A DNA stretch of 64,000 bases from PALSA-612 sp963776375. Lineage in GTDB: Bacteria > Actinomycetota > Thermoleophilia > Gaiellales > Gaiellaceae. Under the pieces are notes generated by a model. It ran no database searches. It saw nothing but the letters and a program-made list of their open reading frames with translations, and was not told where the DNA came from. The stretch spans positions 124,001 to 188,000 of the forward strand of contig CAVZMF010000002.1 in assembly GCA_963776375.1 (NCBI GenBank), read 5' to 3'. This document shows positions 49,911-59,700 of this stretch, piece by piece; positions within the stretch are counted from its first letter, which is position 1; each line of letters begins with the position of its first letter. The translations under genes were made by a program, and so were the position numbers.

Positions 49911-52900
49911 ATGGCGAACGACGTCCTCGCCCAGCTGGTCGAGCTCATGGCCGATCTCGGCCACGAGGTGGCCACCACCCTTCACGACCCGCAGGCGCGT
50001 GACGAGCTGCTCGGGCAGGCGGGCCTGCCCGCCCCGCCCGGCGCACCGCCGGCCTCGCAGGATGCCGCCAATCTCCTCGAGACCCTCCACACCAAGGCCC
50101 ACGCCGGCGCCCAGACCGGCGAGGCCGACAGCCTGGAGCTGCTCGTCGAGCTCTCCCAGGCGATGGTCGTGCTCGTCTCGCTGGTCGAGGAGGCGGTGGC
50201 CATGGACGTGGAGAGCCCGGACGACTGGGTGAACGTGACCGCCACCCTGCTGGACGCGGTCGCGCTCACGCGTCTGCGTCTCAAGAACCCGCCCACGGTC
50301 GCGCTCCTCCAGGCGGCGCACCTGATCTCCGACGACCGGCTGCTGATCGCCGACCTGTTCCGGGCCCATGACCAGTGGGGGAGCTACGTGCTCGGCCACC
50401 CCGCCGACGACGACGCGAAGGCCGACAGCTGGTCGATCCTCCTCGGCGCGGCGCTCATGCTCGTCGGCGCGTTCGTTCCCTACGAGGACAGCAAGGGACG
50501 CGAGTGGGCCGTGGACATGCTCTTCGGCTGGGACCCCGAGCCGGCGCCCGCGCATCCCCATGCCGTCCACGTGCTGCAGCGCATGGCGACGGTCGTCCTC
50601 ACGCACCGCGACGACGGAGGGGCGGTCGAGGAGCACGCCGGGCTGACAGCGGTGGTCGTTCCGCCGGCCGACGGGGGCTGGGGCATGTTCTTCGCGCTCG
50701 ACGTCGGCGGAGGGCTGACATTCCCGGTCGGCGCGCACCTCGAGCTGCTGCTGGAAGCCGACCTCCCGAACGCGATCGACTCGTTCACCGGCTCGGACAT
50801 CGTCCCCGGGTTCACCGAGGTGTCGGGCACCGGTACCAAGGCCAAGGTCTCGCTGCGGCGCAAGCAGGAGGCGGCCGAGCACTGGGTGATCGGGAACGAC
50901 GAGTCGGTTCACCTCGAGATCGGCACGTTCCTGCTCGGGATGGAGCTGGGCGACCCGACGCGCTTCCACCTCGCGGTCGGCGACGGCGAGCTCGACATGC
51001 CCAAGGAGAAGATGGGCTTTCTCGGCGCCGTGTTGCCGAGCGACGGCGCGAAGCTGACGTTCGACGTCGACCTGGTCGTGGACACGAACGGCAAGGTCAC
51101 GTTCGCGGGCGGCGCCGGGATGACGGTGACGACTCCCGTCAACGTCTCCATCCCAGGCCTCGACATCCGCTCCGTCACGGTGGCGCTCGCGATCGAGGAC
51201 GCCGAGAAGGGCGTGGGCGCAACGCTCGCCGCCACGGTGGCGTTCGGGCTCAACCTCGGCAAGCCCTTCAGGGTCAGCGTCGACCGGATGGGCGCCAAGC
51301 TGGTCTGGACCCTGCCCACCTCTCCGAGCGAGACCAACGGCGCGCCCGTCGTCCACGGCAACCTCGGGCCGTACGGCGACGTCGACGTCGAGTTCGTCGC
51401 GCCGCGCGGGATCGGGGTTGCTATCAACGCCGGCCCGGTCAAGGGCGGCGGTTTCCTCTTCTTCGACCCGCCGCACCGCACCTACGGCGGCGTGCTCGAG
51501 GCGTCGCTGGATCTCTGCAGCAAGGGCATCCAGATCAAGGCTGCGGGCCTGCTGCGGGAGACCGACGACGGCTGGTCGTTCGTCGTCATCGTCTCGGCGC
51601 AGTTCGAGCCCGGCATCGAGATCTTCCTCGGGCTGACGTTGAACGGCGTCGGCGGCATGTTCGGGATCAACGTCGCCGTCGACGTGATCAAGCTCCGGGC
51701 CGGCCTGCACGACGGCTCGGTCGGGCGGCTGCTCTTCCCCGACGACCCGGTGGGGAACGCTCCGGCGATCATCGAGACGATGACGGCGGTCTTCCCACCG
51801 CGGCCGGGCGGATGGGTTGTCGGGCCGATGTTCCAGCTCGGCTGGGGGCGCCCGAACTCCTTCGTCTCGCTCTCGGTGGCCGTCGTCCTCGTCTTCCCAT
51901 CCCCGTGCCTGCTCGCGATCCTCGGCCGGGTCCGGGTGGGCGTGCCCGAACCCGACTTCGCGATCGTCGACATCAAGGCCGACTTCCTCGGCGTGATCTC
52001 GTTCGAGGAGCCGTCGGTGTCGTTCGACGCGTCGCTCGTGGACAGCCGCGTGGCGGCGTTCCCGCTCACCGGCGACATGGCGATGCGGGCCGGGCAGCCG
52101 GGGTTCATCCTCTCGGTGGGAGGCTTCAACCCCCGCTTCACTCCCCCGGCGTGCATGCCCAAGCTGCGGCGGGTCGCGATCGACATCTCGGCCAATCCGA
52201 TCACGAAGATCAGGGCCGAGGCCTACCTCGCCGTCACGTCCAACACCTTCCAGGCGGGCCTGCACGCCTCGCTCGACATCGACGCCGGCGCCGCGTCGAT
52301 CCACGGATGGCTCGACTTCGACACGCTCATCCAGTGGGACCCGGTCGTCCACTTCACGATCCACATGGACATCGGCCTCGAGCTGCGCGTGGGCGGAGAG
52401 TCGATCGCGGGCGTCTCGGTCGACCTGCTGCTCGAGGGGCCGGGCCCCTGGCACGCCAAGGGCGACGCGAGCATCAGCTTCTTCTTCTTCAGCATCCATG
52501 CCGGCTTCGAGGTGACCTGGGGCGAGTCGGCCGCGGCCGATCCCCAGGTCGAGGTCGACGTCTCCCTGCTCACGGCCCAGGCGCTCTCGGCTCCGGGCGC
52601 CTGGAGCGCGATCGCTCCCGACACCGACGCGGTCGTCACCTTCCGGACCGTCGAGCGCACGGAGACCGGCGTCCACCCCTACGGACAGCTGAGCGTGCGG
52701 CAGCAGGCCGTGCCCATCGGCGTGCCCGTCGCGCGTGTCGGCCGGAGCAAGGTGACGGGCGGCAGCGCCACCGTGGTCTTGACCCCGATCGCGGGAGCAC
52801 CGGCGTCGGCGCCGACGACCGGCCTCTTCGCGGCTTCTCAGTTCCAGGACCTGAGCGACGACGAGAAGCTCTCGCGCCCGTCGTTCGAGCCCTTCCAGGA

Positions 52901-53264
52901 CGGCGTCGCCTTCGGCGCGGCCCAGACGGCGACGTCCGCGGAGCAGGTGAGCACGGCCTCGTACGAGACCGTCTTCATCCCGGACGAGCAGCGCAGCACC
53001 GGTCCTCTCCATCTGGGGCTCCTCGTGCACGCTCTCGAGGTGGGCGCGATCGCCCGCTCGGGCCTCCACCGGGCGGAGTTCCTGGACGGCCCCGAGCAGC
53101 GGGTGCGCCTGTTCGACGAGACGTACAGGGTCGTGGCCGCGGACACCCTCACGGCGACGGGCGCCGCTCCCGGCACGTTCACGTCGGCGACGGCTGCGTA
53201 CACCGCCGCGAGCGCCGCGGGCGGTCCGCTGCTCGTCGTGGGTGCGCACGAGGTGGTGAGCTGA
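49911..53264 (+). CDS. DUF6603-containing protein
   Basis: 1117 aa from ATG 49911. A helical N-terminal region (about 1-240) precedes a long beta-strand-rich part. The central stretch (about 485-870) matches DUF6603: GIGVAINAGPVKGGGFLFFD, LTLNGVGGMFGINVAVDVIK, LLFPDDPVGNAPAII, RPNSFVSLSVAVVLVFPSPC, SVGGFNPRFTPP, AYLAVTSNTFQAGLHASLDI, GPGPWHAKGDASISFFFFSI. The alternating hydrophobic pattern suggests a long beta-sheet or groove, perhaps lipid- or polymer-binding (inference). No signal peptide. It overlaps the next gene by 1 nt (TGATG). Confidence 0.85.
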   Translation: MANDVLAQLVELMADLGHEVATTLHDPQARDELLGQAGLPAPPGAPPASQDAANLLETLHTKAHAGAQTGEADSLELLVELSQAMVVLVSLVEEAVAMDVESPDDWVNVTATLLDAVALTRLRLKNPPTVALLQAAHLISDDRLLIADLFRAHDQWGSYVLGHPADDDAKADSWSILLGAALMLVGAFVPYEDSKGREWAVDMLFGWDPEPAPAHPHAVHVLQRMATVVLTHRDDGGAVEEHAGLTAVVVPPADGGWGMFFALDVGGGLTFPVGAHLELLLEADLPNAIDSFTGSDIVPGFTEVSGTGTKAKVSLRRKQEAAEHWVIGNDESVHLEIGTFLLGMELGDPTRFHLAVGDGELDMPKEKMGFLGAVLPSDGAKLTFDVDLVVDTNGKVTFAGGAGMTVTTPVNVSIPGLDIRSVTVALAIEDAEKGVGATLAATVAFGLNLGKPFRVSVDRMGAKLVWTLPTSPSETNGAPVVHGNLGPYGDVDVEFVAPRGIGVAINAGPVKGGGFLFFDPPHRTYGGVLEASLDLCSKGIQIKAAGLLRETDDGWSFVVIVSAQFEPGIEIFLGLTLNGVGGMFGINVAVDVIKLRAGLHDGSVGRLLFPDDPVGNAPAIIETMTAVFPPRPGGWVVGPMFQLGWGRPNSFVSLSVAVVLVFPSPCLLAILGRVRVGVPEPDFAIVDIKADFLGVISFEEPSVSFDASLVDSRVAAFPLTGDMAMRAGQPGFILSVGGFNPRFTPPACMPKLRRVAIDISANPITKIRAEAYLAVTSNTFQAGLHASLDIDAGAASIHGWLDFDTLIQWDPVVHFTIHMDIGLELRVGGESIAGVSVDLLLEGPGPWHAKGDASISFFFFSIHAGFEVTWGESAAADPQVEVDVSLLTAQALSAPGAWSAIAPDTDAVVTFRTVERTETGVHPYGQLSVRQQAVPIGVPVARVGRSKVTGGSATVVLTPIAGAPASAPTTGLFAASQFQDLSDDEKLSRPSFEPFQDGVAFGAAQTATSAEQVSTASYETVFIPDEQRSTGPLHLGLLVHALEVGAIARSGLHRAEFLDGPEQRVRLFDETYRVVAADTLTATGAAPGTFTSATAAYTAASAAGGPLLVVGAHEVVS

Positions 53265-56200
53265 TGGCCGATGCGACCTACCACTTCCTCTCCTTCGTCC
53301 GCAGCGGGTTCGCGGGCTCGATCACTCAGCCGGACACCTTCGGAGCCGGACAGCCTGCTCTGGCCGCGGCTCCGGTGGGCGTGTCCGTCTCGGGTGTCGC
53401 GGCTCCGGTCACCCACCAGGCGGTCGTGCGGGGCCCCGGCGACATCGTCGGGCTCATCCCCGGCCAGGTCGTACGCACCGATCCGATCGACGGCGCGGTG
53501 GGCGTGGAGCCGAACTACTTCGCCCAGATCGAGTTCGACCGCCCCGACCTGCCCTGGCTGTTCACGCCGGCGGCCGCCGTCGGCGAGCGGCTGCGGCCCT
53601 GGCTCGTGCTCGTCGTCGTCGACCTCGACGGCCCCAATCCCGGCACGCTGAGCGACGCCTCGCCTCTGCCACGTCTGCAGGTTCCGGCCGGCGCCGCGTC
53701 GCAGCTCCCGGATCTCGCGGCGTCCTACCTCTGGGCCCATGCGCAGGTGGTCACACCGGACGGGCAGACCGTGGCCGCCGCGCTCGGCGGCGATCCGCGG
53801 CTCTCGAGCTCGCGGCTCCTGTGCCCACGGCACCTGGAGCCGTTCCGCTGGTACCTCGCCGCCGTCGTGCCCGCGTTCGACGTGGGGCGCCTGGCCGGGC
53901 TCGGGCAGCCCGTCACCGAGAGCGACGAGGGCCGCCTTGATCCGGCGTGGCAGCCCGGCGGCGAGGCCGTGCTGCCGGTCTACTACTCGTTCCGCTTCCG
54001 GACCGGGGAGGAGGCGGACTTCGAGTCGCTGGCCCGCAAGCTCGAGGGCCGGCCGCTTCCGACCGGGGTAGGCACTCGCGCGCTCGACGTGTCCCGGCCG
54101 GGCGCGGGCCTGCCCTCCTTCCCCGCTCCGGCCGACGTCAAAGACCGCAAGTCGATCGTCTGGCTCGACGGCGCGCTGCGTCCCGTGGACTCGGACTCGC
54201 TGCCGCAGCGCGAGTCGACGGCCGACCAGGCCTTCCGCTCCAGTCTGACCATCCTCCTCGACCGGCCGGCGGCGCTGCGGCGCGGTGGCGACGCCGATCC
54301 CGTGGTCGCGCCTCCGATCTACGGTGACAAGCACGCCCTCGTGGTCGAGCTCGGCGCCGGCTCGCCGCCGCCGTGGATCAGCGAGCTGAACCTCGATCCG
54401 CGGACGCGGGTGGCCGCCGGCCTCGGCACCCAGGTCGTGCAGATGCGTCAGGAAGATCTCGTAGCCCGCGCCTGGCGCCAGCTCGGGGACGTTCTCGCCG
54501 CCAACCGGCTTCTGCGCGCGGCGCAGTTGGCCCGTAGCGGCTCGCTGCGCGTGCACGATCGGCTCGCGGCGCTCGACTCCCCGACGCTCCTCGCCCTCTC
54601 GTCTCCGGCGCACGCGCGCGTCGCCGGCGTCACGGGAGCAGCGGTCACGCTGGCCAACGCCGTGCGGGCGAGCCGACTGCCGGAGGTGGCCGTCGAGCCC
54701 GCTTTTCGCCGCCTGGCCAGGCCCTCGGCCGTTGCTGCTCGCGCCGCCGGTGACTCGGGTCTCGCAACCGCCGTCGTCGCCCGCTTCGCGGGAGAGGTGT
54801 TCGCGGCACCGGTCGGAGGGCCGGACGGGGTGACGTCGATGCGCCCGGCCACGGAGGTGATCGGCGCCGCTGGTGCCTCTGCGGCGCTGACGGCGATCGG
54901 CGACGAGCAGCCGGACGACTCGACCCGGCTCGACCGCGTCCTGACGACGCTCGACGCCAATGCGAAGGCGCTGCCGACCGGAGACGAGATCCGAGCCGGC
55001 ACGGCGAGGACGGACATCGGCGCGGTCTCGCTCGTGGCCGGCCTCGGCGCGGTGCCGGCCTCGGCGGTGTCGGCCGTGCTCGGCGCCGCCGTGCAGACGG
55101 CTCCACCGCCGGCTCCGCCTGCCCCGCCGGCCGGTCCGCCGGCGGGTCCGCTCCACCCTCACGGGCCTGCGCTGCCTGCGACGCACGTCACCCCGGCGAT
55201 CGGCGCGCACCTGCCCCAGGGCCTCGTGGCCCACGGCGAGGCGGTCGAGGCACGTGTCGGCGACCTCGCCGGCATCCGCTTCGTTCCCCCCGGCGGCGAT
55301 CGCGTGCTCGGCGGCGGCGTGATCGCGCGCGGCGGGCGCGTCGTCCTCGACACGGACACGGTCCACCAGATCGTCGACGGCACGGTCAACGTCCGCCGGG
55401 TCGAGGACGCGCAATGGGCGGGGCTAGAGCAGACGGCCACGGTCCCCGCCGCGCTCGTGAACGCCGATCCGGTCACCGATCCCGGCAGCAGGCTCGACGC
55501 CTTCCGGAACGACACGGCGGCGCTCGCCGCGCTCGCGAGACTCGCCGACGGCCGGCCGGACGCTGCGCTCGCACTCGACGCAACCGCCGCCGGGCTGTCG
55601 ACGTCAGGAGCAGGCGCCGCCTCGTTCGAGAAGCTCGCGACGGGGACGTTCGAGGTGCCGCTGCCGCAGGTCGTGGCCAACGTGACCGGGCCGGCCGACC
55701 TCGCCGCCTCGAGCGAGATCATCACCGCGGCGGCGGCCGCGTTCGACCGCTTCGCGACCGTTGCCGACGCGCCGCCCGCACCACCCGGGCCCGTGCTCGA
55801 TCTCGATGCCGCGCGCACGGGGCTGCTGGTGAAGCTCGACCCGGAGACGACGGTGGCCGCTCGGTTGCGTGTCCGGCTCGACGTCAGGGCGATCGTCGGC
55901 GTGGCTCCGCGCGACGACCTCGACCCGGTCATGGCCTGTCCGAAGTTCCTCGACCCGATGTGGGAGGCGGTGCGCGACCTCGGCCACGGCTGGCTGCTCC
56001 CCGGGCTCGAGCTCGTCCCGCCCGACACGGCGACGCTCGTCCGCACGAACCCGTCCTTCGTCGTCACGCACATGGTCGGCCTCAACCACGAGTTCATGCG
56101 CGAGCTGCTCTGGCGCGAGTACCCCACCGACCAGCGCGGGACGGCCTTCGCCCGCTTCTGGGGTCGCAGCGGCGACCACCCGGACGACATCGGTCAGGTG

Positions 56201-56794
56201 CACCTGTTCGCCGGCGGGCTCGTCGACAATCTGCTCGTCGGCAAGGACGGTGAAGCAGTGCTGCTGCTGCGCAGCGAGCTCCTGCGCCGCTATCCGGGTT
56301 CGATCGTCTATCTCTGCCGCGCCACCCAGCAGGGCGAGAACCTCGTCCTCGACGACGGCACGATCGTCCTGCCGGCCTTCCGCGGCGATCTGCCGCCGGA
56401 CGTGACCTTCGTCGGCTTTCCGATCTCGCCGGATGCGCTTCGCGCCAACGGCGATCCGTGGTGGTTCGTGATCGCCCAGCCGCCCTCGGAGCCGCGCTTC
56501 GGGCTGGACGAATGGTCGCCCGAGACTCCGGACGTGCCCACCGAGTCGAACGACCTGGCCTGGAGCCACCTGTCCACGGACGGGAAGCCCGCGACGCCGG
56601 TGCCGTTCGCCGAGGCCGATCCGCCGCTGCTGCAGGGAGCCCTGATCGACGGGCTGGCCTGGGGCGCGTCGGCGGCGGTACAGGCGCACCTGACGTACCA
56701 GCATCCGGTACGGGTCGCGATTCGCGGCGCCGACCTGCTCCCGCCGCCGCAGCCTCCGCCCGGGCCGTCGGCAGGGCCCGGAGGGCCGCCCTGA
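53264..56794 (+). CDS. Large uncharacterised protein (1176 aa) of the DUF6603 operon
   Basis: Two large parts joined by a Pro/Ala/Gly linker (APPPAPPAPPAGPPAGP, about residues 612-640). The N-terminal part has NYFAQIEFDRPDLPWLFTPA and GERLRPWLVLVVVDL. The C-terminal part has PSFVVTHMVGLNHEFMRELL then WREYPTDQRGTAFARFW, and VLLLRSELLRRYPGSIVYLC. These look like conserved cores of a structural protein, but I cannot assign a family. No signal peptide or membrane helix. Coupled on both sides by 1-nt overlaps, so it is made in step with its neighbours. Confidence 0.8.
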   Translation: MADATYHFLSFVRSGFAGSITQPDTFGAGQPALAAAPVGVSVSGVAAPVTHQAVVRGPGDIVGLIPGQVVRTDPIDGAVGVEPNYFAQIEFDRPDLPWLFTPAAAVGERLRPWLVLVVVDLDGPNPGTLSDASPLPRLQVPAGAASQLPDLAASYLWAHAQVVTPDGQTVAAALGGDPRLSSSRLLCPRHLEPFRWYLAAVVPAFDVGRLAGLGQPVTESDEGRLDPAWQPGGEAVLPVYYSFRFRTGEEADFESLARKLEGRPLPTGVGTRALDVSRPGAGLPSFPAPADVKDRKSIVWLDGALRPVDSDSLPQRESTADQAFRSSLTILLDRPAALRRGGDADPVVAPPIYGDKHALVVELGAGSPPPWISELNLDPRTRVAAGLGTQVVQMRQEDLVARAWRQLGDVLAANRLLRAAQLARSGSLRVHDRLAALDSPTLLALSSPAHARVAGVTGAAVTLANAVRASRLPEVAVEPAFRRLARPSAVAARAAGDSGLATAVVARFAGEVFAAPVGGPDGVTSMRPATEVIGAAGASAALTAIGDEQPDDSTRLDRVLTTLDANAKALPTGDEIRAGTARTDIGAVSLVAGLGAVPASAVSAVLGAAVQTAPPPAPPAPPAGPPAGPLHPHGPALPATHVTPAIGAHLPQGLVAHGEAVEARVGDLAGIRFVPPGGDRVLGGGVIARGGRVVLDTDTVHQIVDGTVNVRRVEDAQWAGLEQTATVPAALVNADPVTDPGSRLDAFRNDTAALAALARLADGRPDAALALDATAAGLSTSGAGAASFEKLATGTFEVPLPQVVANVTGPADLAASSEIITAAAAAFDRFATVADAPPAPPGPVLDLDAARTGLLVKLDPETTVAARLRVRLDVRAIVGVAPRDDLDPVMACPKFLDPMWEAVRDLGHGWLLPGLELVPPDTATLVRTNPSFVVTHMVGLNHEFMRELLWREYPTDQRGTAFARFWGRSGDHPDDIGQVHLFAGGLVDNLLVGKDGEAVLLLRSELLRRYPGSIVYLCRATQQGENLVLDDGTIVLPAFRGDLPPDVTFVGFPISPDALRANGDPWWFVIAQPPSEPRFGLDEWSPETPDVPTESNDLAWSHLSTDGKPATPVPFAEADPPLLQGALIDGLAWGASAAVQAHLTYQHPVRVAIRGADLLPPPQPPPGPSAGPGGPP

Positions 56795-59700
56795 TGCCGC
56801 CGCTCGGTCTCGGTGGACTGCGCGAGGACGTCTCGGCGGCCCTCGACCGCAACGTCGCCGCCCAGGCACAGCTCGCCCGTGCAACCGCCGCGCTCGACGA
56901 GGTTCGCCGCACGGGTGTAGGCGACCTGGCGGCGGCCCAGGCCGACCTCGACGCGGCCACGGCCGCGGCGCACGAGGCGGTGACCGGGGTCGCGGATGCG
57001 CACGCGGCGCTGCACGACGCGCTCGGCTCGCACCTCGGGGAGATCGTGGTCGAGGCGCCGATCGCCGACCCCACTGTCCCGGTAGCGCTCCTTCCGGTCG
57101 GTCTCGAGACCAGGTTCAGCGGCGACACGCTCCTGATCCGCGTGCTCCCGGACGAGGTGCACGTCGAGGATCACGAGCCGGAGCTGACCGACGGGGAAGT
57201 CGATGCCGGCCGGGCGTTCTGGGCCCAGGTCTGGCGCGGGGGCACCGCGGAGCCGGCGGCCACCGACGCGGAGCGCGAGGCGTGGGGACGCCTGGTGGCG
57301 GCGATCGGGAGCTCGCGCCGGGCCTCCTGGGTCGCCGACCAGACGGCGCCGACCGGCGGGACGCGGCCGGCCGCCCCGCTCGGCGGCGACACGGCTTTCC
57401 CCGACCCGCCCGTGTTCCCGGATCCGCCGCGACGTGCCGGAGCCTGGTCGCGGGCCGCGCAGGCACGATCGCTCCCCGACCGGTTCGTCGCCATCGCCTA
57501 CCGCCGCGACGGCACGGGCGGCCAGGCCTCGTGGACGGAGATCGCCAGGGCCTCGGGCGGGCCGGTCGACGACAGCATCCAGCTCGGCTTCGACCCGGGC
57601 GCGCCCGCGCCCGAGGTGACCGACGAGGGCCCGGCGCTTCCCGAGGGGATGCGCTGGCTCGTCGATCCCGACGCCGCCGAGAAGGCCGGTCTGCTCATCC
57701 GCCTTCCGCTGCCCGCCGGGGTCACGCGCATCGACCGGCTCGTCGTCCTCGGCGTGCTCGGGTCGATCGACGCCGCGGGCGCCGCCTCGCGCCTCGCCGA
57801 CCTCCTCGTCGGCCACCATCACACCCGCGGCCTGGAGGTGCTGCCGGTCGGGACGGCGACGAACAACAGCGCGGCCGAGCGCAGCGGGTTCAGCCGCCCC
57901 GACGACCCGGTCACGTCCTTCGCGGTCGAGCGGCGGACGCCTGCTCCGCCTCCGGGCACCGACGGCGGCTTGCTCGCACGGGCGCTCGGAATCGCGCCCG
58001 ATGCCTTCCGCGGCATCGCCCACGCGGGCGACGCCGAGCAGGCGGCGGCCGGGGAGATGAATGCGCTCGTCTGGCCGTCGACCTTCGGCTACTGGTTCGA
58101 CAGCCTCGTCCAGCCCGGCCCGGGCGACGGGATCGTCGAGGACATCCGCCGCCACGCGGTGCAGATGGTGCGCGGCCGCGGGCCCCTCCCGCCGCTGCGG
58201 ATCGGGCGGCAGCCGTACGGCGTGCTCCCCGTGACCAGCCTGCGCGCCTGGCAGCAGGGATCGGAGCCCTCCGGCGTCGTGCAGACTGCGTCGTTCCTGC
58301 GTTCGGCGCTGCCGTGGTGGCTCGACGGCGTCGAGCGCGCTCCCGTCGTCCGGGCCGGGGCCGATCCGGACGAGGGGACGCTGGACGTGCTCGGCCAGGC
58401 CCCGGTCTCGACCACAGTGGCGGTACGCTCGATGGTCGGCGCGAACGTCTCCTACGTCCCGATGATCTATCTCGGCGACGACGCGCCCGGCAGCGAGGCG
58501 AACAGGCAGCGCTGGCTCGCGCTGCTCGGCTTCCGGTCGCTCGGGGTCACCGGCTTCCCGTACCTCGGCCAGCTCGTCGCCGCGGCAGATCCGGTGCCGC
58601 TGCTCCAGCTTCCGTACACGGTCGACCCGCGCGTCAGGCCCGATCAGGCCGCGTCCGCATGGGACGCGATCACCGGCTATCTGCACGGGCTTCGCGGCCG
58701 GCTCACGCGCGACCTCCAGGCTGAGGACCCGCGCACGTTCACGTCGCTGCTCACTCTGCTCGCCCGCCGCTCGGTGATGCTCGAACGCGTCCGCGCGGGA
58801 CTGAAGGACACGACCGGCGTCGTCGGGGGACAGCTCGTCGAAGCCCATCTGCGGGTCGACCAGGCTCCGGTGCTGCAGGCGCAGATGATCTCGACGACGG
58901 CGACGCTGAAGATCGGCGACAGCCGCTCGGCCGCCGGTGCATTCCTCGCCGGCTCCACGCAGCAGCCAGACGGCAGCACGCTCTCGGTCGTCGACCACCT
59001 CGACCTGGAGCTCGTCACCGGCGTGCTGGACACGGTCAAGCACGACCACTACGCGGAGACCGTGGCTGCGGCAGAGGCAGTCGCCGCCCTCGAGCCCGAT
59101 CGCGCGGCGCTCCTGCTCGGAGAGGCGCTCGACGTCGCCTCCCACCGGTTCGACGCGTGGGTCACGAGCCTCGCCACCCGACGGCTTTCCGACATCCGCT
59201 CCGCGACACCCGTCGGGGTGACGCTCGGAGCCTACGGCGCGGTCGAGGATCTCACGCGCAAGCCCGGCCGGCCGGCCGTCGCCCAGCCGCCTGCGGGCGC
59301 GCCCACCCCGCTCCTCGACGACACCACCGGCGCGGGCTACGTCCTCGCCCCGTCGCTGGCCCAGGCCGCGACGGCGGCGGTGCTCCGTGCAGGCCACCTC
59401 GCTCACGCAGCGCGCGATCCACACGCGGCCGCGCTCGCGATCGACCTGTCCAGCAGCCGCGTCCGCACCGCGCTGGGCCTCCTCGACGGTGTCCGCGAGG
59501 GACAGTCGCTGGGGGCGCTGCTCGGCTACCGCACCGAGCGGCTGCTCCACGAGCGCGGCGCGCACACGGCGGTCGAGGTCGTCCGCCGCCTGGCCCCGCC
59601 GCCCGTGGTCACCGCGACGGGGACACCGGAGGGGCTGCCGCCGACCGCGGTGTGCGACGGGTTGGCGCTGTCGCGCATGGATCGGAGCACCGTCCTCGAT

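Noticed and set aside
49833..53249. 1138-codon open frame on the minus strand opposite the DUF6603 gene
   Set aside because: Composition is Arg/Asp/His/Glu-rich without hydrophobic core, as expected for the antisense of a GC-biased gene. The plus strand has domain matches and coupled starts.
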